Of a stretch of 64,000 nucleotides of DNA, positions 9,827 through 16,556 are shown piece after piece (position 1 is the stretch's first letter; each line of letters begins with the position of its first letter). The notes below the pieces were generated by a model. The model was not told where the DNA came from. It ran no database searches and worked only from the letters and a program-made list of their open reading frames with translations. This DNA comes from Pseudomonadales bacterium (GTDB taxonomy: Bacteria > Pseudomonadota > Gammaproteobacteria > Pseudomonadales > Ketobacteraceae). The stretch spans positions 62,001 to 126,000 of the forward strand of contig PAPM01000037.1 in assembly GCA_002708905.1 (NCBI GenBank), given 5' to 3'. The translations under genes and the position numbers were made by a program.

Positions 9827-10632
9827 GGTGTGACTCCACTCATTGCTGGTTCATCTAAGTCAGCGTCTTCCTGCTGCAGGGATTCACGGATTTTTGCACT
9901 GGCTTTCTCGTCCACGGAGCCCACCGGCATATCGTAGGTAATGCGTGCACCAAAGGCGCCGGGTGCCTGGGGATCGATACGGTCTTTATCGAATACCCAC
10001 AGGCGGGTTCCGAGATAAAACGCTTCTTTCAGATCGTGAGTGATCATGAATATGGTGAGTTTGTAGCGCCGCCACAGATCCAGTACCAGTTGGTGCATAT
10101 CGGCCCGAATACCCGGGTCCAATGCACCAAAGGGTTCATCCAGCAGCAGGATGCGGGGCTTTTTAATTAACGCCTGGGCAATGGCCAGACGCTGTTGCAT
10201 ACCACCGGACAATTCATGGGGATACTTGTTGATGGCCGGGGTTAAGCCCACTGCCTCGATCATGGTGAGCGCTTCTTCGACGGCCTGCTTTTTTGCGCTG
10301 CCGAACAGCCTGGAGAGAAAGCGACTTTTTTCAAATTCCCGTGCCAACACCACGTTCTGCAACACGGTCATATGGGGGAAAACAGAATAGCGTTGAAACA
10401 CGATGCCGCGCTGGGCATCAGGCTCAGCGTGCAACGGTTCATTGGCCACAGTAATGATGCCGCGGCTGGGTCCTTCTGTACCCAGCAGCATTTTCAGAAA
10501 GGTAGTCTTTCCGCAGCCGGAGGCACCGACAATGGTGATGAAGTCGCCTTTTTCCACCGTGTTGTTGATACGCTCCAATACCACCTGGTCCCCGTATTCT
10601 TTCCATACATTTTTAATGTTGATGTAACTCAT
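9823..10632 (-). CDS. ABC transporter ATPase of NitT/TauT type, guanidine uptake
   Basis: The 269-residue ATP-binding subunit has Walker A GASGCGKTTF, signature LSGGMQQRLAIAQAL, Walker B RILLLDEPFGALD and a switch histidine in 'MITHDLKEAFYLG'. It resembles the TauB/SsuB/NrtD group. The C-terminal ~40 residues extend past the core with an acidic stretch ('QQEDADLDEPAMSG'). It lies 2 bases after the permease gene and overlaps the next gene by four bases, so the three transport genes and the pathway genes are one transcription unit. The operon position behind a guanidine riboswitch suggests guanidine as the cargo; urea or another small amide is the alternative. Confidence 0.92.
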   Translation of the reverse strand: MSYINIKNVWKEYGDQVVLERINNTVEKGDFITIVGASGCGKTTFLKMLLGTEGPSRGIITVANEPLHAEPDAQRGIVFQRYSVFPHMTVLQNVVLAREFEKSRFLSRLFGSAKKQAVEEALTMIEAVGLTPAINKYPHELSGGMQQRLAIAQALIKKPRILLLDEPFGALDPGIRADMHQLVLDLWRRYKLTIFMITHDLKEAFYLGTRLWVFDKDRIDPQAPGAFGARITYDMPVGSVDEKASAKIRESLQQEDADLDEPAMSGVTP

Positions 10633-10634
10633 GA

Positions 10635-11462
10635 TTACGCGCCCTCCGGTGTTTGGTCATGGAACCAGGGATACAGCCACAGAGACAGCTTGCGCAGTGC
10701 AAAATCCACCGCGAAGGCCAACAAAGTAATCCACAACACATAGGGCAGGATCACGTCCATTGAAAGATAGCGACGTACCAGAAAAATTCGATAACCCAAG
10801 CCATCAGTGGAAGCGATCGCCTCGGCGGCAATCAGGAACAGCCAGGCGGCACCCAATGACAGGCGCACACTGGCAATCAAGCGCGGCATCACCTGGGGTA
10901 ACACCACCCGCACGATGATCTGCCAGGTATTGGCACCGAGGGTTTGGGCTTTGATCAGTTGTTCACTGGGAATTTCCAATACCCGTTGTTGCATATCGCG
11001 GATCAGGAACGGGGTAATGCCGATGGCAATCAACACGATCTTAGACAACTCCCCCAAACCGAAAACAATAAACAACACCGGCAGGATCGCCATGGGTGGC
11101 ACCAGCGAAATGGCGGTGATCAATGGTGACAGATTGGCCCGCACATAGGGTATGGTGCCGTTGACTACACCAAAGATCAGCGCAATCAACGCACTGACCC
11201 CCACACCAATGCCCAGGCGTTCCAGGCTGCTCACCGTATCCTGCCAGAACACATATTCCCCACTGCGTTTGCTGGGTTCAAAGGCCAGGCGATCCATGGC
11301 TTCAACAAAGCTGCCTAAAGCCGGCAGCAATTTATCGTTCGGGTTCTCCGCCAGTCGCGCGTTGGACGCGCCAATGTAGAGAATCAGTAAAATAAAAAAC
11401 GGAATAATGCCCAACAGCCATCGAAACGGTTTGGTGGGTTGTTGATTGATGAGCTTTTTCAT
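10635..11462 (-). CDS. ABC transporter permease of NitT/TauT type, guanidine uptake
   Basis: The 275-residue inner-membrane protein is of the BPD_transp_1 family. About six hydrophobic segments are visible, the first near residues 14-32. The EAA loop that docks the ATPase is present ('EQLIKAQTLGANTWQIIVRV'), followed by 'LPQVMPRLIASVRLSLGAAW', which is characteristic of the TauC/SsuC group. A periplasmic loop of about 60 residues after the first membrane segment is longer than in TauC and is typical of the permeases in riboswitch-linked carboxylase operons. It sits between the binding protein (105-bp gap containing a hairpin) and the ATPase (2-bp gap). Confidence 0.92.
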   Translation of the reverse strand: MKKLINQQPTKPFRWLLGIIPFFILLILYIGASNARLAENPNDKLLPALGSFVEAMDRLAFEPSKRSGEYVFWQDTVSSLERLGIGVGVSALIALIFGVVNGTIPYVRANLSPLITAISLVPPMAILPVLFIVFGLGELSKIVLIAIGITPFLIRDMQQRVLEIPSEQLIKAQTLGANTWQIIVRVVLPQVMPRLIASVRLSLGAAWLFLIAAEAIASTDGLGYRIFLVRRYLSMDVILPYVLWITLLAFAVDFALRKLSLWLYPWFHDQTPEGA

Positions 11463-11529
11463 TTGGAACCCCAGCGTACAGTGAATGGTGCGTTGGTGGT
11501 TAAGCGTTTGGTCTTAATGTTGGAATAGC

Positions 11530-11549
11530 GGGGTGCCTTGCGACACCCC
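11530..11549 (-). terminator. Intercistronic hairpin between binding-protein and permease genes
   Basis: Six-base GC arms (GGGGTG/CACCCC) with an 8-base loop begin 19 bases after the stop of the binding-protein gene. There is no T-run, so it is more likely an mRNA 3'-end stabiliser or partial terminator than a full stop. Such hairpins commonly raise binding-protein levels above those of the membrane components. Confidence 0.5.
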
Positions 11550-11567
11550 TTAGCGATACCAATGGCG

Positions 11568-12623
11568 TTACAGCTTGCCGTCTGCTGCCATCTTCATGAA
11601 CGACGGATCAAAGCGCAGTTTGATATTGCCTTTGTCTCCGTAAACACCGGCAGGGGTTTCAATGCCGATGAAGCCAGCGTCAGCCGCACCTTCGCCCAAC
11701 AGTCCGTGGTCGAACGAGAATTCCGCCACGTATTGCATGGTGGTTTTCAATTGAGCGCTGGTGGTGAAGGTCACTGCGTCTGCAGGGGTATAAAACATTT
11801 TGGTGGAAGCCAGTTGCGCATCGTAGCCCGCCAGATCGGTACCGGAGGCTTTGCCCATGAATTCCCGGGCGGCTTTACCGGCATCGCTGTCGGCACTCAT
11901 GGTGCTCATGATTTCATACCAGGCGCCCACCAAGGCTTTACCGAATTTGGGGTTGGCTTGCAACGTTTCGGTATTCACTACCATCAGGTCGATGATTTCG
12001 CCGGGAATTTGTGAGGAATCGAATACCTTGGTGCTCTTCGGCATGCCGGTGATTTCGCTCAGCAGCGGATTCCAGGTTACCACCGCAGTAACGTCATCCG
12101 TGGTGTAAGCCGCGACCATGTCGGCGTCGGAGGTGTTCACCACTTTCACATCTTTCTCGGTCATACCAACGGATTCCAGACCCCGTGCCAACAGGTAGTG
12201 GGACACGCTCAGTTCCACCAGGTTAACGGTTTGGCCTTTAATATCTTTCAGCGCGCTTTTGCCTTTCAGCACCACGCCGTCATTACCGTTAGAGAAGTCA
12301 CCCACCACCAGGGCAGTGGAATCCACGCCGCCGGCGGCAGGAATAGTGAGGGCATCCATATTGGTCATGGTGCAGCCGTCGTACTGGCCAGCCGTGTACT
12401 GGTTGATGGATTCCACATAGTCATTGATTTGAACCACTTCAATATCAATGCCGTATTTATCGGCCCACTTTTTTACAATGCCTTTTTGAGCACCGTAATC
12501 CCAGGGCATCCAGCCCACATAAATGGACCAGCAAACTTTGAAGGAATCTTTTGCGTTAGCGAGGGGAGCAAAGCTGAGTAGAGCAACAAGTACACAAAGT
12601 GCAGTGGTGACACGCTTGGTCAT
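11568..12623 (-). CDS. Periplasmic substrate-binding protein of NitT/TauT ABC importer, guanidine uptake
   Basis: The 351-residue protein begins with a clear Sec signal peptide (MTKR, hydrophobic run, cleavage after about Ala24 'ANA'). The mature part matches the NMT1/TauA-like binding proteins found in carboxylase operons ('VCWSIYVGWMPWDYGAQKG' near the start, 'GQYDGCTMTNMDAL' near residue 80). It is the first gene of the operon, has a strong AGGAGG Shine-Dalgarno six bases before its ATG, and lies directly under control of the guanidine-I riboswitch. Guanidine as ligand is an inference from that position; the family has so far usually been labelled 'putative urea transporter'. Confidence 0.9.
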   Translation of the reverse strand: MTKRVTTALCVLVALLSFAPLANAKDSFKVCWSIYVGWMPWDYGAQKGIVKKWADKYGIDIEVVQINDYVESINQYTAGQYDGCTMTNMDALTIPAAGGVDSTALVVGDFSNGNDGVVLKGKSALKDIKGQTVNLVELSVSHYLLARGLESVGMTEKDVKVVNTSDADMVAAYTTDDVTAVVTWNPLLSEITGMPKSTKVFDSSQIPGEIIDLMVVNTETLQANPKFGKALVGAWYEIMSTMSADSDAGKAAREFMGKASGTDLAGYDAQLASTKMFYTPADAVTFTTSAQLKTTMQYVAEFSFDHGLLGEGAADAGFIGIETPAGVYGDKGNIKLRFDPSFMKMAADGKL

Positions 12624-12629
12624 GGTTAA

Positions 12630-12720
12630 CCTCCTGAGGGTTACACGTTTTTATTACAGAGGAGTCAATGGCATCTTGGCCATTTTGCCTCCCGGGCTTT
12701 TGTCCCGCCGTGTAACCCCA
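12630..12720 (-). promoter_or_regulatory. Probable riboswitch expression platform with 10-bp alternative pairing beside the SD
   Basis: On the minus strand GGGTTACACG (12718-12709), at the start of the aptamer's 3' part, is perfectly complementary to CGTGTAACCC (12647-12638), which ends two bases before the AGGAGG Shine-Dalgarno (12635-12630). A small local hairpin (AATGGC/GCCATT) lies between them. Pairing of the two arms would compete with folding of the aptamer 3' part, so ligand binding could free the leader. No run of Ts follows, which favours translational over intrinsic-terminator control, but this is inference. Confidence 0.6.
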
Positions 12721-12832
12721 AGCGGCTATCCAGGCAAATAAGCCGAATAATGCGAGAGGTCGACAGCTCTCGGACCAGTCACCAGATCGCATAGTTGCAA
12801 CGAAATCTGATCGGAACCCTAGCTGTCCATTG
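12680..12832 (-). promoter_or_regulatory. Guanidine-I riboswitch (ykkC class, subtype 1)
   Basis: The reverse strand shows the hallmark blocks of the ykkC aptamer in order: CTAGGGTTCCG (around 12822-12811), CTGGTCCGAGAG (around 12777-12763), then ACGGCGGGACAAAAGCCCGG and GAGG (12711-12688). A 7-bp P1-like stem closes the first two blocks: GACAGCT at about 12830-12824 pairs with AGCTGTC just after CCGAG. The class binds guanidinium and normally turns expression on. It lies 57-210 bases upstream of the first gene of the operon and identifies the whole unit as guanidine-responsive. Confidence 0.95.
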
Positions 12833-12844
12833 ATGTAGCGCCAG

Positions 12845-12873
12845 ATTGTAGTCAGAGCCAACAGCAAGATCAA
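12845..12873 (-). promoter_or_regulatory. Candidate sigma-70 promoter for the guanidine operon
   Basis: On the minus strand TTGATC (12873-12868) and TACAAT (12850-12845) are separated by exactly 17 bases. Transcription would start near 12838, only a few bases before the P1 stem of the riboswitch, which is where a promoter for a riboswitch-led transcript is expected. Confidence 0.6.
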
Positions 12874-12911
12874 GCTGCCATTGATTCCTCTGAAATGGTC
12901 AAATAGTGAAT

Positions 12912-12927
12912 AGCAAGGCCTGTGCCA
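12912..12927 (-). promoter_or_regulatory. Candidate sigma-54 (RpoN) promoter for the guanidine operon
   Basis: The minus strand reads TGGCACAGGCCTTGCT, which fits the -24/-12 consensus TGGCACG-N4-TTGCW at all fixed positions except one (A for G at position 7). The start would be near 12900, about 70 bases before the aptamer. Three GGTGC elements at 12991-12995, 13002-13006 and 13032-13036 lie 65-125 bases upstream and resemble NtrC half-sites, though no full palindrome was found. Nitrogen-limitation control would suit a nitrogen-acquisition operon. Confidence 0.6.
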
Positions 12928-13059
12928 TAGAGTGAAAGATCAGTAAAACACCGGTAAATAACTGTTTTTTAGAGGCGGTCAGGTTGAAGTGGTGCGCTGG
13001 TGGTGCGAATAATAGGTGGCAGCGTTAAATTGGTGCGGAAAAAAGGTCCATGAAAGATC

Positions 13060-13746
13060 ATGAGCAAACATGAAGGGATACCGCTGGCGTGGTTGGCCTG
13101 GTGCGCTGCACTGTTGCCGTTGCTCACCACCCACACCACGTATCTGGTGGCGGCCAACTATGAATTGGTGCACTGGTGCGTGCCCTATTGGGATAGCTGT
13201 ACCTCCATCAGTGCGACCGGGCGCCAGCTTCCTGCCAAGTATATATTTAAGTTGGGTATGATCCCGGCGGCACTGCTGACGGCGCTGCTCTGGTGGGCGC
13301 TGTGGCAATGGGGCCGGAGCATGGGGGTACGTTCCACTATCTGGATGCCGGTGCTGGGAGTGGTGGCCGCGCTCTGTCTTATTCTTTATACCCTGGCACT
13401 GGGCGAAGTGGGGGACGGCTACCGATTGCTGCGCCGAATCGGCGTGGTGTTCGCCTTTGCGTTCACGTTTATCGCCCAGGTGTTATTGACCAGACAAACG
13501 CTGATGATATCGCTGCGGCAGCCAGACTTTGGATTTGGCCGGGATTATCGTTGGATGCTGAGAGTGCAATTGGTCCTGCTCTCCATCGGTATGACCAGCG
13601 TGATTCTGGATGGAATTATGGGTGATGCTTATGATGCTATAGAAGATGCGTTTGAGTGGTGGATGGCGCTGCTGCTCAATGGCTATTTTGTGCTGGTTGC
13701 GCGAATGCTGCAGAAGACTTCAGCTGTGTTGTTTGTTTCGACTTAG
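13060..13746 (+). CDS. Integral membrane protein, Frag1/DRAM/Sfk1-like
   Basis: The 228-residue protein has about six hydrophobic segments, the first at residues 9-30. The loop 'TSISATGRQLPAKYIFKLG' after the first segment resembles the conserved SISxTG..P..xIF motif of the Frag1/DRAM/Sfk1 (CWH43 N-terminal) family. The function of the bacterial members is not established. It is divergent from the guanidine operon, and the putative upstream activator elements of that operon lie in its leader. No functional link to guanidine can be argued from the sequence. Start ATG is at 13060, with a weak purine stretch upstream. Confidence 0.6.
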   Translation: MSKHEGIPLAWLAWCAALLPLLTTHTTYLVAANYELVHWCVPYWDSCTSISATGRQLPAKYIFKLGMIPAALLTALLWWALWQWGRSMGVRSTIWMPVLGVVAALCLILYTLALGEVGDGYRLLRRIGVVFAFAFTFIAQVLLTRQTLMISLRQPDFGFGRDYRWMLRVQLVLLSIGMTSVILDGIMGDAYDAIEDAFEWWMALLLNGYFVLVARMLQKTSAVLFVST

Positions 13747-13796
13747 AATTTGCAGTAGACAGGGGTTATGCAGAGTAAGACAATTATTTAGGTATG

Positions 13797-13906
13797 CCGG
13801 AACTTCCGGTATATGCTTCCGGGATATACCGAAGGTTTCGTGATTTGGTCCTCGGATATCACGAAGGTTTCGTCATTTTCTGGCCTGGATATCTCTAAAC
13901 CTTCGG
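13797..13906. repeat. Three imperfect 32-33-bp direct repeats with nested inverted repeats
   Basis: The motif GGATAT starts at 13822, 13854 and 13887 (32- and 33-bp spacing). In the first two units it is followed by (A/C)C(C/A)CGAAGGTTTCGT-like sequence, while in the third the GAAGG core is inverted. CCGAAGGTTT (13829-13838) and AAACCTTCGG (13897-13906) form a perfect 10-bp inverted pair, followed by CTTTTTC, so the block could also act as a terminator on the plus strand. A CCGGAA-C-TTCCGG palindrome lies at 13797-13809. It fills most of the 278-bp gap between 13746 and 14025. Confidence 0.55.
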
Positions 13907-14024
13907 CTTTTTCCAGACGGATTTGTAACCTGTTATTGTCAATAAATTGTTTAAAACAAATGGTCCGGTGGGCGGAGCTTAGGTGTCGCGAAAGGTTCGG
14001 TGCACTAAGTTGTTATAACTACTC

Positions 14025-14573
14025 ATGGGAAGTACGGTGTTTTTAGATTTAGTTCGGTTACAGGATAAAGATTGGCCGCAAATTGAAGATCCAGATAAGT
14101 ATACGTCTGTTAGAGTATGGTTCTGTAAGTACCGAACTTTGGATGCGATTTCCTACTTCCAAAATCTAAAAAACTTGGTGATCGCTGGTTTTCCGGACCC
14201 ATCGCTTGTTGCGATATCTCGATTAACTGAGCTTGAGTATCTTAGAATTCTTCATTTGCCAAAGATTACTAGTCTTGCAGGAATAGAAAAACTAAAGAAT
14301 CTTGAAAGCTTGTCTTTGTCTACTGCGCCAAGCTGGGATTCGTCAGGGAAAAGGACTGAGGTGGATTCTCTAGCCCCAGTTGGAACGCTAGAAAAGCTAA
14401 AACACATTGAGCTTTTTGGAGTTTGTCAAACTGGTAGCTCTTTGTCTGAGCTGGAGTCATGCTCGTCGTTGGTAACAGGAAGGTTCAACAAATACCCAAA
14501 AGGTGTAGCTGAGCAGTTTATCGAGAAAATGGGTCTTAAAAACCAATTTGTTCCCGAGCCCGTGCTGGAATAG
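14025..14573 (+). CDS. Hypothetical cytoplasmic leucine-rich-repeat-like protein
   Basis: The 182-residue protein has no signal peptide. The centre (about residues 50-135) shows irregular leucine-rich repeats: 'FQNLKNLVIAGF', 'LTELEYLRILHLPKITSLAGI' (21 residues from about 67), 'LKNLESLSLSTAP', 'LEKLKHIELFGV'. Short LRR proteins of this kind in accessory islets are sometimes immunity or protein-binding proteins, but nothing here proves a role. The gene is AT-richer than its neighbours and starts at an ATG only about 20 bases after a TTGTTATAAC sequence. It is the first of three same-strand orphan genes. Confidence 0.6.
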   Translation: MGSTVFLDLVRLQDKDWPQIEDPDKYTSVRVWFCKYRTLDAISYFQNLKNLVIAGFPDPSLVAISRLTELEYLRILHLPKITSLAGIEKLKNLESLSLSTAPSWDSSGKRTEVDSLAPVGTLEKLKHIELFGVCQTGSSLSELESCSSLVTGRFNKYPKGVAEQFIEKMGLKNQFVPEPVLE

Positions 14574-14687
14574 CCTTAGTATCAAGTTTGAACTGCGAAT
14601 AAACTGGGGTTTTGAAAGATATTCATATTTTGTTGAAGCTTTTATAGATGAGCGATCAAAGTAGTCGAGAATTAGAGCGAGATATAA

Positions 14688-15002
14688 ATGAGGTTGCATA
14701 TGTTCCATGAAAATATGCCGTCAACAATTTCCAAAATTGTGATAATTGGGCTAGTCGCCTTGGTTTCTTCGTTGTCGGTTCGAAATATTTATTACGGTAC
14801 AGTCCATAAGCCCTGGTTTTATTTGTTGGTTCTGGCGGGCTTCGCTCTATTTCTAACAGCTAAGCTTTCTCTGTTTATTAAAGGTGAATTGCTTTCATAT
14901 GGTTGCAAAAGCATGGCTCCTTGGGCGGCGAATGCCTACAGGGTCGGTTATTGGTTTATGATTGTTGGTGGGCTGGGCACATTTTTCGGACCCGTCATTT
15001 AA
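14688..15002 (+). CDS. Small hypothetical membrane protein
   Basis: The 104-residue protein (or 99 residues if ATG 14703 is used) has three predicted membrane segments at about residues 15-32, 43-63 and 83-102. I recognise no family. It follows the LRR-like gene by 114 bases on the same strand and shares its AT-rich composition. The stop codon lies inside the sequence that begins the attC-like fold at about 14997. Function is unknown. Confidence 0.5.
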   Translation: MRLHMFHENMPSTISKIVIIGLVALVSSLSVRNIYYGTVHKPWFYLLVLAGFALFLTAKLSLFIKGELLSYGCKSMAPWAANAYRVGYWFMIVGGLGTFFGPVI

Positions 15003-15116
15003 CAACACCTTACTCAGGAAGCCAACTACGCGCCGCCAATTGTGGCGCGCTACTCGCACTTTACCGCAATTGGCTCTACTGCGTTGTCTCCTGCTATGCT
15101 GGTGTTTGGCTAAAAA
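14997..15116 (+). other. attC-like folded sequence between orphan genes (speculative)
   Basis: The 120-bp stretch begins TTTAACAACACC and ends GGTGTTTGGCTAAA, which are largely complementary outer arms. Inside it CGCGCC/GGCGCG and GCCAATTG/CAATTGGC form further stems. This resembles the long attC (VCR-type) sites of chromosomal integrons, and RYYYAAC is met (ATTTAAC), but the GTTRRRY core is not (GTTTGGC has one mismatch). No integrase is present. Alternatives are a terminator region or an unrelated interspersed repeat. Confidence 0.3.
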
Positions 15117-15135
15117 TGGATTACGGTAGTAAATA

Positions 15136-15987
15136 ATGAATAAATTTTTATTATGTTTAATAGTAAGTTGTTCTTTGATTGGTTGTGGCTCTGATAGTAA
15201 GCCCAATAATATCGCCAATGTTGAGCAGGATTCGATAGAGATGCAACAAACAGATTTGTCTGGAACTTGGCTCTTGATAGCTGAGACAGAAGTAATTAAA
15301 GAGTCAACAAATGAATATATCCGTACTAATTACTATCAAGATTACTATGTGTTTGAAGATACAAGTTCCGGCGTGAAAGTTGAATATTGTGCAGATGTAG
15401 GTGGATGGGCACCTTATGGTGTTAAAACTATGCAGCATTTCTATATTAATGTTAACGATGAGGGCTTCACTCTAGGTGATGAGAATACTCTTCAACAAAC
15501 CGTTGAATATACCGATGAATATTCGCCAGGATTCCTATTCAAAAAGCATACTACATTGAGGCGAATATCTCCTGTTCAAGTAATAGATTTCGGGTCATTT
15601 GATATAGCAGGTACAAATGTTAATGTATCAGAAAGTGAACATGTTTGTGTCGCGCGCTACTGGTCGAGCTTGGGAACTACGCAGTCTTTGCATGTTGCAG
15701 TTCCTTATGGTGAAGGCGTATTGGAATTCTCTATACAGTATTACGATGACTTGGTTGTCGGTGTTTACGAATTTGAAGAGTACAATGACAACAATCAGAT
15801 ATTAGATGTGAATGTACACTCAAATGATGATCAATTTTGGGATCTTGTTGGTTCTAACATTCTGGCTCCAGAGAGTGCAACGATTGAGATATTATCTATT
15901 AACACCAATTTCATTTCAGGGGTGTTTAGTTTTGTTGGACAAGATGCTCAGGAATATTCAGGTTCATTCAGTGCTGAGCTTCCCTAA
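15136..15987 (+). CDS. Hypothetical lipoprotein
   Basis: The 283-residue protein begins with a lipoprotein signal: MNKF, a hydrophobic run and lipobox LIGC with acylated Cys17, followed by GSDS. The Asp at +3 or +4 does not clearly specify inner-membrane retention, so outer-membrane placement is possible. The mature part starts with a 'LSGTWLLIAE' element similar to the opening strand of lipocalin-like or copper-resistance-like beta barrels, and is rich in Thr, Tyr and Asp. I recognise no family. It is AT-rich like the two genes before it and looks recently acquired. Confidence 0.6.
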   Translation: MNKFLLCLIVSCSLIGCGSDSKPNNIANVEQDSIEMQQTDLSGTWLLIAETEVIKESTNEYIRTNYYQDYYVFEDTSSGVKVEYCADVGGWAPYGVKTMQHFYINVNDEGFTLGDENTLQQTVEYTDEYSPGFLFKKHTTLRRISPVQVIDFGSFDIAGTNVNVSESEHVCVARYWSSLGTTQSLHVAVPYGEGVLEFSIQYYDDLVVGVYEFEEYNDNNQILDVNVHSNDDQFWDLVGSNILAPESATIEILSINTNFISGVFSFVGQDAQEYSGSFSAELP

Positions 15988-16026
15988 CAAGCTGCACATC
16001 GAGCGACCGTTGTGCAGAGAGTATGC

Positions 16027-16404
16027 TCAGCACGCTTTACTCTTTGCAAGCCATGCAACCGCCTGTGGGTATGAATGAAAGACCTTAACGAGGTAACCCG
16101 CATTGTGAGCGACGGTTTCCTGAAAGTGATGCGAGCGATCGCCTTCATCCGCTAAAATGGCCGCCCGAATGTCGCGGGGGAGCCCGATGGCTTGAACGTC
16201 TTTGTAGGCGTAATCATAGGAGCTGATCGTGCTCATCGCGTCCCTGACACCGCGCACATCATTCAATATCCGCTTAATGCCGGTGGATTCAATAATTGCG
16301 TAGTATTCTTTTGCCAGTTGTTGAGCGGTATCGCGGGTTAACGGTCCTGTTACGGTGCCAATAATGAAGGTTCCGTCTTCAGATAGTTCGATTTTGTAAG
16401 GCAT
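16027..16404 (-). CDS. STAS/SpoIIAA-like protein
   Basis: I choose the ATG at 16404 (MPYKIELSEDG), giving 125 residues, because the longer reading from 16482 runs through a hairpin and has no family similarity. AGGGTAAG precedes this ATG. The protein resembles the SpoIIAA-like/STAS-SEC14 small domains: 'IIGTVTGPLTRDTAQQLAKE' then 'GIKRILNDVRGVRDA' and 'DIRAAILADEGDRSHHFQETV'. Such stand-alone domains are common in marine gammaproteobacteria and probably bind a small or lipid ligand; the role here is unknown. It lies on the minus strand below the xylanase gene with a double hairpin between them. Confidence 0.7.
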   Translation of the reverse strand: MPYKIELSEDGTFIIGTVTGPLTRDTAQQLAKEYYAIIESTGIKRILNDVRGVRDAMSTISSYDYAYKDVQAIGLPRDIRAAILADEGDRSHHFQETVAHNAGYLVKVFHSYPQAVAWLAKSKAC

Positions 16405-16454
16405 CGTCTTACCCTGCTGGTTCTTTCCGTAGAGCGCATATGTTCTGATAAATA

Positions 16455-16496
16455 GGGGGAGAGATCCCCTAGCTGCTGACATTAGGGTGTCAGCAG
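16455..16496 (-). terminator. Tandem hairpins downstream of the xylanase gene
   Basis: CTGCTGACA (16473-16481) and TGTCAGCAG (16488-16496) form a perfect 9-bp stem with a 6-base loop. It is adjacent to a second stem GGGGA-GAGA-TCCCC (about 16455-16468). The pair lies about 60 bases after the xylanase stop. No long T-run follows on the minus strand, so a processing or stabilising role is possible instead. Confidence 0.45.
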
Positions 16497-16556
16497 TTCT
16501 TCTATCGAATCTGAATCATTATCACAGCAGGACCGCATCGGAAGCAATCAGGTTTA

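Noticed and set aside
12991-13036. Full NtrC binding palindrome
   Set aside because: Only three same-direction GGTGC half-elements are present; no GCACC-N5/6-GGTGC palindrome was found, so only half-sites are mentioned.
13797-13910. Mini CRISPR array
   Set aside because: Units are contiguous 32-33-bp imperfect repeats without constant repeat and unique spacer parts, the third is partly inverted, and no cas gene is present.
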